Of a DNA stretch of 64,000 bases, positions 31,111 to 40,008 are shown one piece after another. The notes beneath the pieces were generated by a model, which searched no databases, was not told where the DNA came from, and was given only the letters and a program-made list of their open reading frames with translations. Location of the stretch: NCBI GenBank assembly GCA_002205965.3, contig NADL03000513.1, positions 868,001-932,000 on the forward strand, given 5' to 3'. This DNA is from Kappaphycus alvarezii. Taxonomy: Eukaryota > Rhodophyta > Florideophyceae > Gigartinales > Solieriaceae. A program made the position numbers and the translations under genes. The number at the start of each line of letters is the position of its first letter. Within the stretch, counting starts at the first letter, position 1.

Positions 31111-32037
31111 ATGGATCTCAACGCTGCTCGTATAACGTTCACAGGGGGCAAGAATGAAGACGTTGAGGAGTTTCTCTATACATATGTCAACGTTGTGATG
31201 CGTGAGAAGAGCGATGAAGAGAAGGCCGAAAGTATCTTCGCCTATCTTCATGGTGACGCAAAGCACAAATATAAGGCCAAGTTTATCAACGGGTGGTCTC
31301 TTAACGGGAATGGGCGTAACTTCGGTGAGGTATGTGAGTGGCTTGTGAAAGAATATGCTAAGCAGGTAGAACCAGATGAGATGATTCGTACCGCCATAGA
31401 GGCCCGGCTCAACTTCGACGATTTGTTAAGCTCATTGGTATACTTGTGTGATCTCTATGAAAAGGCTGGGTTCAACGCCCAAGCCAAGTACGGAATGCTG
31501 CGTAAGGCGGCGATGGGGGATAAGCGGCTCTCCGATTTCCTCCTCATCAAGGGCCCTCACACTTTTAATGAACTGAAGGGTACCATAGTAGAATTTGTCA
31601 AAAATTCGGAGACGTTTCAGTCACTGAGTGAGGTACCGAGGGAAACCCGCACATCGGTGTCTATCGTACATCCTGAAAAGAATTATCAAAGGCCAGCGAC
31701 TAGCGCAGCAGCATTGGAATCAGTCAGGAGCGATGTCAAAAACTTGGAAGAAAGGTTGGAAACCCGATTCGATAATCGACTTGACATGATAACCTCGCAG
31801 TTGGAAAGCCTTACTCTTACCATTAAGAAGAACCAGTCTGGGGCCCCAAGGCCGCAGAAGTCTGTTCCTACTGTCACAAGCCTGGACACTTTGCAAATAG
31901 GTGTCCTGATAATCCACATAGAAACACTCGTTGTGGAAAGTGCGGTCGTTACGGGCATCATGAAAGTAACTGCTGGTCTAAAGACAACAGAAGAGCAAAT
32001 TTATCGGACGCGAGGAGTGAGTCAGGACCAGAGATGA
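31111..32037 (+). CDS. gag: Gag (capsid part) of the young gypsy
   Basis: The ATG at 31111 follows an 89-base leader after the LTR. Residues 1-250 are the capsid-like part: charged and helical, with an N-terminal ITFTGGKNEDVEEFLYTY motif typical of gypsy Gag, and a coiled-coil-like segment at residues 200-240. After about residue 250 this frame runs out of register. The two CCHC knuckles lie in the -1 frame, shared with the protease, so the last 60 codons here are probably not the natural C-terminus. The switch must lie between 31827, where the other frame opens, and 31863. GGGGCCCC at 31840-31847 is the obvious place for a lost base, but a -1 frameshift is also possible. Confidence 0.85.
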   Translation: MDLNAARITFTGGKNEDVEEFLYTYVNVVMREKSDEEKAESIFAYLHGDAKHKYKAKFINGWSLNGNGRNFGEVCEWLVKEYAKQVEPDEMIRTAIEARLNFDDLLSSLVYLCDLYEKAGFNAQAKYGMLRKAAMGDKRLSDFLLIKGPHTFNELKGTIVEFVKNSETFQSLSEVPRETRTSVSIVHPEKNYQRPATSAAALESVRSDVKNLEERLETRFDNRLDMITSQLESLTLTIKKNQSGAPRPQKSVPTVTSLDTLQIGVLIIHIETLVVESAVVTGIMKVTAGLKTTEEQIYRTRGVSQDQR

Positions 32038-33011
32038 AAATCTTACAAAACAGGAAGGATCAAAGGTTGGCGGATGCCGGTAATGTATCCATCGCTGAAG
32101 AAATCAGTCAAGTTAATGTGACAAAAAGGGATGGGGAAGGGAACGTTTTGTCGAAAAAACCTAGGCTAGATTATGGAATGCTGGAGCATATCCCAGCACC
32201 TGTACCTCCTCGAACCAAGAGGCTTGATCAAGTTGTTCCAGGGGTGGGAAACACTTCGGCCAAGAAGACGAGAAAGAGTAAGAAATTTAAGAGTATCCCG
32301 AAGGACGTACTAGAATATGTGAAGAAGTACAATTTGGTGGCTGAGCTTGCATCGGCCCCAACTGGGATAACGTTTGGTCAACTTTTGAGGGGCGACGCAG
32401 AGGATGCGAGAAAAGAACTCAAAAAAATTATCAGGTCTAATAAGTCCGCTAAGGGTAAGAAACTGTTTCTTCAATCGGCCTCGACAGCACCAAGACGTCT
32501 TAAACTAGTACCAGTCAAAGTATTGGGAATGCAAACCCAAGCTCTTTTCGATTCGGGCGCTGTTCCAAACCTTATCTCAGAAACTTTGGTGACAGATTTA
32601 GGTCTCGAAATTATTCCAACTACTCGAAGAATAACTGTGGCGGATGGAACCGTCTCAAAATGCATGGGCACTGTTAACAAGGTTTCCGTGTTCTTTGGGG
32701 ACTCTAAAGTTGATGTAGACTTTCTCGTCATGCCGGAGCTCCCTTTCGATGCAATCATTGGCTGTCCTACCATGGAAAGACTAGGGACCTGCATTGACTT
32801 GGGCAACCAAATCGTTTCAGTTAATGTTGACGGCAGAAACGTGAAGATGCCCCTGGATTTCGACAAAAGCACACATCCGGAAGATCTAAGAGAGACGACA
32901 GTGAAGATTTCACTTCTAGCTATGACAGCGAAGATTCCGAACCAACTAACACTTTCGGAAGTGAGAAAGGGTACGCTCGGGGACAATGAACATGACATGG
33001 GACGATTATGA
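31827..33011 (+). CDS. pro: Nucleocapsid zinc knuckles plus retropepsin-type protease
   Basis: This frame is open from 31827, with its first ATG at 32034. Two perfect C-X2-C-X4-H-X4-C knuckles lie at 31863-31904 (CSYCHKPGHFANRC) and 31932-31973 (CGKCGRYGHHESNC). Protease follows: LFDSGAVPNLIS with catalytic Asp at 32550-32552, then the flap region, then IIGCPTMERLG as the ILG-type motif. It would form the aspartic protease dimer that matures Gag and Pol. The region 32034-32330 is a Lys-rich linker. The frame ends at 33011 after overlapping the RT frame by 47 bases (32965-33011), which requires a +1 step. The old copy at 8890-9420 aligns but has lost the DSG glycine. Confidence 0.85.
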   Translation, partial: EEPVWGPKAAEVCSYCHKPGHFANRCPDNPHRNTRCGKCGRYGHHESNCWSKDNRRANLSDARSESGPEMKILQNRKDQRLADAGNVSIAEEISQVNVTKRDGEGNVLSKKPRLDYGMLEHIPAPVPPRTKRLDQVVPGVGNTSAKKTRKSKKFKSIPKDVLEYVKKYNLVAELASAPTGITFGQLLRGDAEDARKELKKIIRSNKSAKGKKLFLQSASTAPRRLKLVPVKVLGMQTQALFDSGAVPNLISETLVTDLGLEIIPTTRRITVADGTVSKCMGTVNKVSVFFGDSKVDVDFLVMPELPFDAIIGCPTMERLGTCIDLGNQIVSVNVDGRNVKMPLDFDKSTHPEDLRETTVKISLLAMTAKIPNQLTLSEVRKGTLGDNEHDMGRL

Positions 33012-34386
33012 TTCTGGGTTTGAAACAGATGAAGAATGGAATTCTAGGGTAGGTTTGACACCTGAATGTGTTTCTTTTTGCGATAATATCGAATCAAAGG
33101 ACGGAATTCGGGGCATGAAAGAAGATTACAATTGCACGGAAAACAAGGATATATCGAATTCCATATCTGAAGATGTGAGCACGCCGGAAGAGGTCCTTCA
33201 AAATTTGGAGGGTGAGGATCAAGAAAAGGACCAGCGCCAAATTGGAGAAATTCAAGAAAAAGTACAGCACCTTCCAGCCCCCGCCTCAATGATAATATCC
33301 GACATGTTAACATCTTCCGAAGTAATTGCATGGAGTGTATCAGATTTAAGACAAGCAAGTGTACCGGTCACTCACTCATTTGAACTTACCGATACTCAAC
33401 CAATTTACCACAGGCCTAGACGTCAACCGCCAAAATATGACCAATTTATCTCAGAGAATGTTACAAGTATGCTGGAAAATGATATCATTCGGCCAGTTTC
33501 ATCCCCATGGTCATTTCCAGTTGTGGTCGCACCAAAGAAGGATGGAAAGCTGCGTTTTTGCGTCGATTACCGACAACTGAACCAGAGAATGATACCCGAT
33601 CGATTTCCGATTCCGAATATGGAGGAAATCCTCGAGGACTTGAAGGACGGGAGATACTTCACCTCAATTGATCTTTACACTGGTTATTGGCAGATTCCAT
33701 TGGATGAAAAATGCAAGGAAAAAACAACTTTTACCAGCAAAGCCGGTACATTCAGGTTCGAAGTGATGCCTTTTGGTCTCATGAATGCCCCAGCTACATT
33801 CCAAAGAATGATGAACGAGGTTTTGAAAGGACTTCCATTTGCAAGAGTTTATATCGATGATGTAGTGATATTCTCAAAAACCTTGGATCAGCACATATCG
33901 CATGTCAAGACTGTGGTGGAGAAAATAGCTGCGTACAGCCTGAAAATTAAGTTAAGCAAATGCTTCTTTGCGAAAACGTCTATCCAATTACTCGGTCATA
34001 TCGTCGATCAAGAGGGAATTAAAGTGGATCCAGAGAAAACGAAAAAAATCAAGTTGGCACCAAGGCCCGCTTCAAAGACGGAGGTTCGAAGCTTCTTAGG
34101 ACTGGCCTCATATTACAGGAGATTTATCAAAGATTTCGCCAAGACTGCAGCACCGTTACATGCCAGCACAACAAAGAACGGAAAATTTTTATGGAACAAG
34201 GAAATGCAAACCGCATTTGAAGAGCTTAAAGATAAGCTATGTGTCCCCCAGTGCTCATGTATCCAGATTTCAAGAGACCATTTGTTGTGGAGACAGATGC
34301 CTCAGAACGGTCTTTGGGTGCCGTTTTGTCCCAAAAAGATGAAAACGGAAGACTACACCCGGTTCAATTCGCAAGTCGCACTCTGA
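32986..34386 (+). CDS. pol: Reverse transcriptase of the young gypsy
   Basis: Codons 1-125 are an acidic linker. The RT domain runs from about codon 150 to 420: FCVDYRQLN, then SIDLYTGYWQIPL with the first catalytic Asp, FEVMPFGLMNAPATFQ, then YIDDVVIFS with Y289-I-D291-D292, and FLGLASYYRRFI near the end. All the RT motifs I looked for are present. The frame goes wrong at CCCCC (34245-34249), where the connection/RNase H continues in the -1 frame, so the last ~45 codons are spurious. It probably starts by a +1 step from the protease frame rather than at the ATG at 32986. Confidence 0.9.
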   Translation: MNMTWDDYDSGFETDEEWNSRVGLTPECVSFCDNIESKDGIRGMKEDYNCTENKDISNSISEDVSTPEEVLQNLEGEDQEKDQRQIGEIQEKVQHLPAPASMIISDMLTSSEVIAWSVSDLRQASVPVTHSFELTDTQPIYHRPRRQPPKYDQFISENVTSMLENDIIRPVSSPWSFPVVVAPKKDGKLRFCVDYRQLNQRMIPDRFPIPNMEEILEDLKDGRYFTSIDLYTGYWQIPLDEKCKEKTTFTSKAGTFRFEVMPFGLMNAPATFQRMMNEVLKGLPFARVYIDDVVIFSKTLDQHISHVKTVVEKIAAYSLKIKLSKCFFAKTSIQLLGHIVDQEGIKVDPEKTKKIKLAPRPASKTEVRSFLGLASYYRRFIKDFAKTAAPLHASTTKNGKFLWNKEMQTAFEELKDKLCVPQCSCIQISRDHLLWRQMPQNGLWVPFCPKKMKTEDYTRFNSQVAL

Positions 34387-36836
34387 ATGATGCGGAAAGG
34401 AGATACTCAGTCTGCGAAAAAGAAGCGCTCGCTGTTGTCTTCGCACTGAAAAAGTTTCGCGTATACCTTTTATCACTCGAGAAATTTGTCTTGATAACTG
34501 ATCACCAGGCACTTAAGACAGCATTCCAAAAGAAAGATGTACATCACCGCTTGGCCCGATGGCTCGACATTTTCGCAGAATATCGGTTTGAAATTGTGTA
34601 TAGGCCCGGACGCAATAATCAGCCTGCCGACTACCTATCCCGCTTGAGGGATCCACTGATTCCAAATGAAAAAGCTTCCGAGAACATCGTCGGAGTTGCC
34701 GAGGTGCAAGTGCCGAACAATAACGAGTACGAAGCTAATATTGACGGACTAATTAAATTCCTGGATGGACTAGAAATGAGAAAGGTTGATATTGAACACA
34801 GAAATTGGGTACGCAGGAATCAAAAGGCTTTTACACTATGGAATGGGAAACTCTTCCGACACACGAAAGCCGGTCCTCGACTAGTGGCCCCTTTGAAAGA
34901 AAGAATGAAGATCTTGAGGACTTTTCATGATGAGTTAGGGCATTGGGATCTCGAAACAACCAAGAAATTCGTTACTGAGAGATTCTGGTGGCCCAGTATC
35001 CATAAGGACGTCTATAACTTCGTGAAAAGCTGCGACAACTGTCAAAAATTCACGCCAATACGAAAGTATAAGACAACTCTAGGCTTTCCAGTTTCCGGTC
35101 TCTTTGAAACCTTTTCAATTGACTTTGCCGGCCCATTCAAGGAAACCTCTTCCGGAAACAAATATCTCCTTATAGGGGTGGAACATCTTACTGGATGGCC
35201 AATAGCAGTTGCAGTTGAGGAGGCCAATGCTGAAGTGGTCCTGAGATTCATCGAAAAAGAAATAATTGAACCGTTTGGTCTTCCAAAAAGGATCATCTCG
35301 GATAACGCACTTTGTTTTACTGCAACTTCACTGCTTCGTTTCTTGGAAGAAAAAGGTATTCAGCTAAAGACAGTTCTCGCATATGCTCCTATGTCAAACG
35401 GGAAAGCGGAGAGGATGGTTGGAACCATCAAACGATCAATATCGAAAACTATGTCCGAGAATGAAATCCAGTGGGAAGATGCCTTACCAAAAGTGTTATA
35501 CGGCTATCGGCGAAGAAGAGGAAGAAGTGGACGGTCACCGTTTGAGCTAATGTACGGAAGAGCTCCTAGAATGTTACAGAGAGATATGGAAACAAATGTT
35601 ATCGATGAAGAGAGTAGAGAGGTCGAACTATTGGCCACCGAAAGCTGGAGATCACACCGCGCGCTAACACAGACAAGAAATAAGGATGAAGAGCCTCCAG
35701 TCCAAACTTTCTCAGTCGGCTCTAAAGTACTTGTAGCACACGGAAAAGCAATGCAACAGGCTGTGAAGTGGCCGGCTTTCCAAACAAAGTACTCGAACCC
35801 TTGCATCGTCACGGAGGAAAGACACCCGCATTATAAGCTCTGTTCAAGCTCAGGGAAGAGATCAAGGAGGGCAATCCATGCACGTCGTCTGGTCCCTTAC
35901 CATCAGAGGCCTGAAGAATTCCTTCTCACACAGGACTATGCGCAACCACGAGGCATACTCATCTTTAACTATAGAATGATTCCTATGGGAGGAAAAAGGG
36001 CCTGGGAATGGATCATCTCGATTACGCGTGACTACTACGAACTCCACGTAATCATCCATTTCTACATTAATATATGCCTATGTTTTCGTACGTTGAACGG
36101 ACCATTGCTACCTCAAGAAGATTTCCGACTATTGATCAGAGTTCTATTCTCATTCCAAAACGGAAGGTTCACGGAAGCAGGTCCAGAGTTTGTGGAAGTC
36201 ATATATCATTACTCTATAGGGAGGTATGGAATGGTAGCTATCGGAGACTTGTCGCAAACATATCTGAACATTATCCGTCCAGTTTACGTATTTCTCAAGA
36301 ACAACCAAGATGTGCGACTGAGAGGTTACAGCTTGCCCCCTGATATGGAATATCGACTGGTCCCATATCCTCTATGGGAACCTTACGTTGCTCCGCTCAG
36401 AAATACAACCTCAGCCGAAGACCAGGATCCTCCCGAGGCCGTGATGATGATACGAGCTGGACCATCAAGTGATCGGGGCGGATCATCGAAGAGGGCAAGG
36501 CGTCGGGAGCAGCGAGGAAGATCGCCAAGAAGATCGCCTCAAACACCGCCTAGTCTCCCAGGGGGAAACTATGCATCCTTAATTATTGGACGGCTACCAA
36601 TTAGACGTTGGCTTCGCGAAATGACAGAGGACCCACGAGAAGCAGAAGTAATTTCCTTTTTTGCATTAGTATTTGCATGTGCTTCCAGACCATTCACGGG
36701 GCGCACCTTACTCGTGAGGACTCAGTCCTTATGTTGCGAGTTTTTTTCTCCTTCAGATACCCGTTTCTGGACCCGTTGCCAGAAAAGTTTGCATACTACG
36801 TTTATTACCTCACATTTGGAAGGTTTGGAGAAGTGA
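34239..36836 (+). CDS. pol: RNase H, integrase and first unit of a duplicated tail domain
   Basis: RNase H residues visible are D20 (VVETDAS), E62 (EKEALAVV), D88 (ITDHQAL) and the ADYLSR motif. Integrase has an HHCC zinc finger at H230-X4-H235-X29-C265-X2-C268 and a catalytic triad D295 (SIDFAG), D355 (ISDNAL) and E391 (GKAERM) with the exact D-X35-E spacing. The fold continues to SPFELMYGRAPR. After about codon 560 there is a region not usual for gypsy. Its first unit at codons 585-725 (NICLCFRTLNG, RVLFSFQ, GRYGMVAI, PYPLWEPYVAPL) is followed by an Arg/Ser-rich linker. The true start is upstream in the RT frame. The last ~60 codons, after the T6 run at 36657-36662, are out of register. Confidence 0.9.
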   Translation: MCPPVLMYPDFKRPFVVETDASERSLGAVLSQKDENGRLHPVQFASRTLNDAERRYSVCEKEALAVVFALKKFRVYLLSLEKFVLITDHQALKTAFQKKDVHHRLARWLDIFAEYRFEIVYRPGRNNQPADYLSRLRDPLIPNEKASENIVGVAEVQVPNNNEYEANIDGLIKFLDGLEMRKVDIEHRNWVRRNQKAFTLWNGKLFRHTKAGPRLVAPLKERMKILRTFHDELGHWDLETTKKFVTERFWWPSIHKDVYNFVKSCDNCQKFTPIRKYKTTLGFPVSGLFETFSIDFAGPFKETSSGNKYLLIGVEHLTGWPIAVAVEEANAEVVLRFIEKEIIEPFGLPKRIISDNALCFTATSLLRFLEEKGIQLKTVLAYAPMSNGKAERMVGTIKRSISKTMSENEIQWEDALPKVLYGYRRRRGRSGRSPFELMYGRAPRMLQRDMETNVIDEESREVELLATESWRSHRALTQTRNKDEEPPVQTFSVGSKVLVAHGKAMQQAVKWPAFQTKYSNPCIVTEERHPHYKLCSSSGKRSRRAIHARRLVPYHQRPEEFLLTQDYAQPRGILIFNYRMIPMGGKRAWEWIISITRDYYELHVIIHFYINICLCFRTLNGPLLPQEDFRLLIRVLFSFQNGRFTEAGPEFVEVIYHYSIGRYGMVAIGDLSQTYLNIIRPVYVFLKNNQDVRLRGYSLPPDMEYRLVPYPLWEPYVAPLRNTTSAEDQDPPEAVMMIRAGPSSDRGGSSKRARRREQRGRSPRRSPQTPPSLPGGNYASLIIGRLPIRRWLREMTEDPREAEVISFFALVFACASRPFTGRTLLVRTQSLCCEFFSPSDTRFWTRCQKSLHTTFITSHLEGLEK

Positions 36837-37036
36837 AACGGGAGGAGCTCATTAGAGAACACTATGAAACCATACGCCGAATCTACGAAACTCTTGACCA
36901 AGGAGATGAGCCGGTCATCGCACGGTACACACTCTCTCATCATATTGGAAATGAGCTACTACCATATCCTTATAGTGAACCCTATACTCTCCCTGATGAA
37001 TGGATAGAACTCCCACAAGAACAACAAGAGCAGTGA
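36608..37036 (+). CDS. Second unit of the post-integrase tail domain
   Basis: I do not recognise the domain. From about 36660 this frame reads ISICMCFQTIHG, RVFFSFRYPFLDPLPEKF, FGRFGEV and PYPYSEPYTLPDEW. This matches unit 1 in the preceding ORF (NICLCFRTLNG, RVLFSFQNGRFTEAGPEF, IGRYGMV, PYPLWEPYVAPL) in order and spacing. The upstream half of the unit (RRWLREM, resembling KRAWEWI) lies in the previous frame; the two join at T6 (36657-36662). The unit is probably part of the same polyprotein. It ends 33 bp before the 3' LTR. The fold looks helical, with aromatic and acidic patches and no membrane segment. Of the tandem pair, only unit 1 is traceable in the old copy at 11.7-12.0 kb. Confidence 0.75.
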   Translation: MASRNDRGPTRSRSNFLFCISICMCFQTIHGAHLTREDSVLMLRVFFSFRYPFLDPLPEKFAYYVYYLTFGRFGEVKREELIREHYETIRRIYETLDQGDEPVIARYTLSHHIGNELLPYPYSEPYTLPDEWIELPQEQQEQ

Positions 37037-37056
37037 CGAGCCGGGACGTTCGTCTT

Positions 37057-37069
37057 GAGCGGGAGGGCG
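37057..37069 (+). other. Polypurine tract
   Basis: GAGCGGGAGGGCG, mostly purine, directly abuts the 3' LTR. It is the expected plus-strand primer site. Confidence 0.55.
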
Positions 37070-37789
37070 TGATGTGCGCAAATTCGCACACGAAAAAATT
37101 TAGATGAGGACCATAATTGTATACAGTATTGGAACTGGGAAGATATTTTTACAGTTTTTGAATTTGCAAGATATTTTTAATTTGGGTGAGTGTGGCAAAT
37201 TCATCGGTTGATTTTTTATTTTAGGACACGCTGTCATAGTGGATGTCAGTACAGTTCTAGGTTGTGGGTGATACTACGAGTGACTCTGAAAGGTCTATAT
37301 AATGGCCACATCAATTCCCACCCCTGGCCGATGGGTGGCTGGCATGGGTATGGCACCTAGATATTTACCTTGAGGAAATATCTTCTAATGGTCTCTCTGG
37401 TTCACACGATTCCCGTGAATGCGTTTTATGGTATTTAGTATGTTTGATTGAGACTTTAGGATTAGCCGAAAAGTCTATATAAGCTGAGTAAAGTGCTTCC
37501 TCCTTGAGAGGTCAAGCAAGTTGGCAGACAACTTCAGGTCAAGCTCCGAGTAGTAGGAAGTTGAGAGTCAACTTCAAACCCAAGAAAACTTTTTCCTAAG
37601 CAAGTCGCAGAGAATCAGTGGTAGACGCTGCCCCTTTTATACTTGCTTGTAGCCCTCTCAACTCTCTCCCATATACACTGCTTTTTATTTGTTCAACTAT
37701 ACCACGGTAGCACTTTTGTCGCTCGCAACACCTCCGTCTTGGGGTAGTTGGTTCTAAGTATCTCTTCTCCCGACGATTTACCCCTATCA
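37070..37789 (+). repeat. 3' LTR of the young Ty3/gypsy element (720 bp)
   Basis: It starts TGATGTGCGC and ends CCCCTATCA, followed by the CCAAC duplication. See the 5' LTR entry for the four one-base differences. The TATA box is at 37476-37482. Confidence 0.93.
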
Positions 37790-37850
37790 CCAACCTCCAA
37801 GAGTGGAGATTAGCAAAGGGAGGAGCCTACCTCTGGTGGAGGTCGTTATA
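37790..37850 (-). repeat. S-repeat copy 4, right part, with right target duplication
   Basis: CCAAC at 37790-37794 repeats 30301-30305. The following AAGAGTGGA...GGAGCCTACCTCTGGTGGAG matches S-repeat copy 2 at 27131-27172, which proves the gypsy element split a pre-existing repeat. Similarity ends at GGTGGAGGTCG. Confidence 0.7.
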
Positions 37851-38099
37851 AAAGATTGATATCTTCTCTGCTTCGAATTTCGCGCCGCATTCAGAGAGAA
37901 CATCGGTTTGAAGGCCCTCGCTCTCCTGTTGGAGGGGCCAAGGGATTCACGAAGGCGACATCTTAAGAGTTGGTCCGTCCGCTGCCTCGCATTTCGCTAG
38001 GATGTCTAGCCTTGTGAGGTGGAGTCCATGGTACGGCTTTACGACAGGATGGTGAGCAGCTCATGCGAGGTCTTTTGCGTGAGTGGGAAGTCCGTGAGT

Positions 38100-39440
38100 G
38101 GTGACATGGCGATTATGTTGGTTGATTCTTTGGGTTTTTATTGATCTGAAACCGGCCCTTTCCACAAATTCCTTTATCTTTAATCCCGAGATTTATCCTT
38201 CACTTCTTCTTCTTTGAACCATTTGTCCTACGTTTTCTTTTAAAAAAAGAAACCCTAAAAGCCCTTTCTCTTAACGAATAGAAATTCATTGTACGAATAA
38301 TTTTTTTGGTTTTTGAATATTTGGTCCTCCCTTTTTTGAGAAGAAAGCTTTCGACTCGTGGTCCGCTTCGTCCTCCAAATTCTGTTCAGGTATTTTATCA
38401 AGCAGGTTTTTTATTTTGCCCTGAACTCGTGCATATTCGAAGCCGCCATATCGCTTTGCATTTCTCATTTTCACCAAGAATTTGAAAATATCCAGTACAT
38501 TCTTCTATTCACTAGCAATTTAATTAAAGTAACAATCCGGTCATCAAATTCTCAATCGAATAACCCTCACACTCCCCTAAGGTGTCATGAAAATAAAAAA
38601 TCTCCGCAAATCACTCATTAATGCCAAATCAACCAAAGCCCACTGTCCCACCAATGACCTGGCTTTGATGAACAATGAACCAACTGCCAACGAGGAATAT
38701 TACAAAGGGTTGGACCGGGAATGCGTTCGGGAGTGGGTTCACTGTCAGTTTAAGGAGGAGGCAAATGAGGCTGAGGAGATGAAGGAGGCTGAGGAGGTGG
38801 TGGCGGATGTGGAAGGATCCGAAGATGAAATGGACAGAGTAGTCATGTGGGAGACTTTGAATAGCACACGTGGATGAGTTTCTGTGTAGAATAGAGGGGA
38901 GAGGGACAGAATAATCATAGTATTGGATTACTCTGTGAGAGATGGAGTGTAATTCGAGTGTCGTGATGACAGATTGGACGATCTTGTTATTTCCGAGAAA
39001 TAAAGCTGTCGTTCTGGGCTGTTTGCTAGAAAATGTAGGTTCCACATTGGGATGTGGATGTTTTTGATAAATATTTTGGCTCTAGTCTCGAAGGCGGAGA
39101 TTTTGCGAAGCACATATAAATATTTATCTTGAGAGTATCTACAATTAGTCTCTTCCGTTCACAAGATTCCCATGAATGCATTTTATGGTATTTATTAGGT
39201 TTTTTGATACTTGAGAGTTAGAAGATCAGTCAATAGAAGCTGACTAAATTTCTTTTTGTCTAGGGAAGGGCAAGCATGTTCAGAGACACCGTCAAATGCA
39301 GACCCAAATGGTTGCAAAGTTGAAAGTCACTGTCTGCCCTAAGATGCATTTCATTCAGGTGCGTCACTGAGAATATTTGGTAGAACTTGCCTCTTCTACG
39401 CTCACGTGCACCACTTGACGTTCCGTCCATATTAACCTCT
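38100..39440 (+). repeat. Decayed long LTR (copy D), 3' end missing
   Basis: The T/C-rich leader (38140-38500) matches those at 6350-6650 and 45800-46150 (AAATTC-TTTATC, CCTACGTTTTCTTT, CTCGTGGTCCGCTTCGTCCT). The small ORF follows, then GAATGCATTTTATGGTATTT at 39174 and AGGGAAGGGCAAGCATGTTC, with the end of similarity near 39440 before the terminal CTATCA. Confidence 0.6.
38587..38877 (+). CDS. LTR-resident acidic ORF (copy D), 96 aa
   Basis: This ORF has an open frame with an ATG at a position equivalent to the intact 19413 copy. It contains NDLALMNNEPTANEEYY (against NGLALAAYGPTDVDDYL), then RECVREWVHCQFKEE, then a Glu/Ala-rich tail (AEEMKEAEEVVADVEGSEDE). It lacks the long Asp/Glu run and the C-terminal block of the 198-residue copy. 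Function is unknown, and it may be a remnant that happens to stay open. Confidence 0.5.
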   Translation: MKIKNLRKSLINAKSTKAHCPTNDLALMNNEPTANEEYYKGLDRECVREWVHCQFKEEANEAEEMKEAEEVVADVEGSEDEMDRVVMWETLNSTRG

Positions 39441-39444
39441 TACA

Positions 39445-40005
39445 TTTTTCAAATATTCAAAATAACAATAAATAAATACTCAATGTAAAAAACTCCAGGC
39501 AAATTCAGACAAAGTTTTAGGGATTTGGGGGGAATTTCACGAGATAAAGCTCCCTTAAAGTCAATTTAACAACCTCCTTTAACCTAAAGAAACGTGTAAC
39601 GTCAAAAAAGAGAATAATTTTAGTTCAAGGAGTAGTCATATAAAGATAATCATTAACACAACAAAAAGGTTGTGTGAATTACCACGGGTAACTACTAGCC
39701 CCTTGAATATGGCTAGGTGTTTGAAACAGTCCCTTTTCTACTTAAGAATAATTCTAGATGGACCGAGTTCTACGCAACGGGTAACAGAATAGCCTTCATA
39801 CCACTTTTTAGCTTCGACAATGATGGAGGATTTTAAATTCATAGCTACGAGCCAGTAACTCCATTCATATGATGCCAGAGTTTCACGAACACTGAGATCT
39901 TCATTGATGGGAATTGAAAAGGTAATTGCTGCATACGACTAGTCCCGCTGACATCTGACAATGTGAATATTTTGATGAGAACCTCCTTTTGTTGTTATTT
40001 TAAAA
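39445..40005. other. No gene recognised
   Basis: AT-rich sequence without a recognised ORF or repeat. It separates the end of the long LTR from the copia remnant. Confidence 0.4.
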
Positions 40006-40008
40006 ACC

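Larger units (their letters stand above)
30306..37789 (+). mobile_element. Young full-length Ty3/gypsy LTR retrotransposon (7,484 bp)
   Basis: It has two LTRs, a 5-bp target duplication, a primer-binding site, gag with two zinc knuckles, protease, RT, RNase H and integrase in Ty3/gypsy order, and an extra post-integrase region. The coding part is split over five frames by single-base steps. Near-identical LTRs mean recent insertion, or recent homogenisation. The target was an older S-repeat copy. Confidence 0.93.

Noticed and set aside
36661-36837. C-terminal ~60 codons of the 865-codon ORF as an env-like end
   Set aside because: They are the out-of-frame reading of tail unit 2 beyond the T6 run; the homologous reading is in the next frame.
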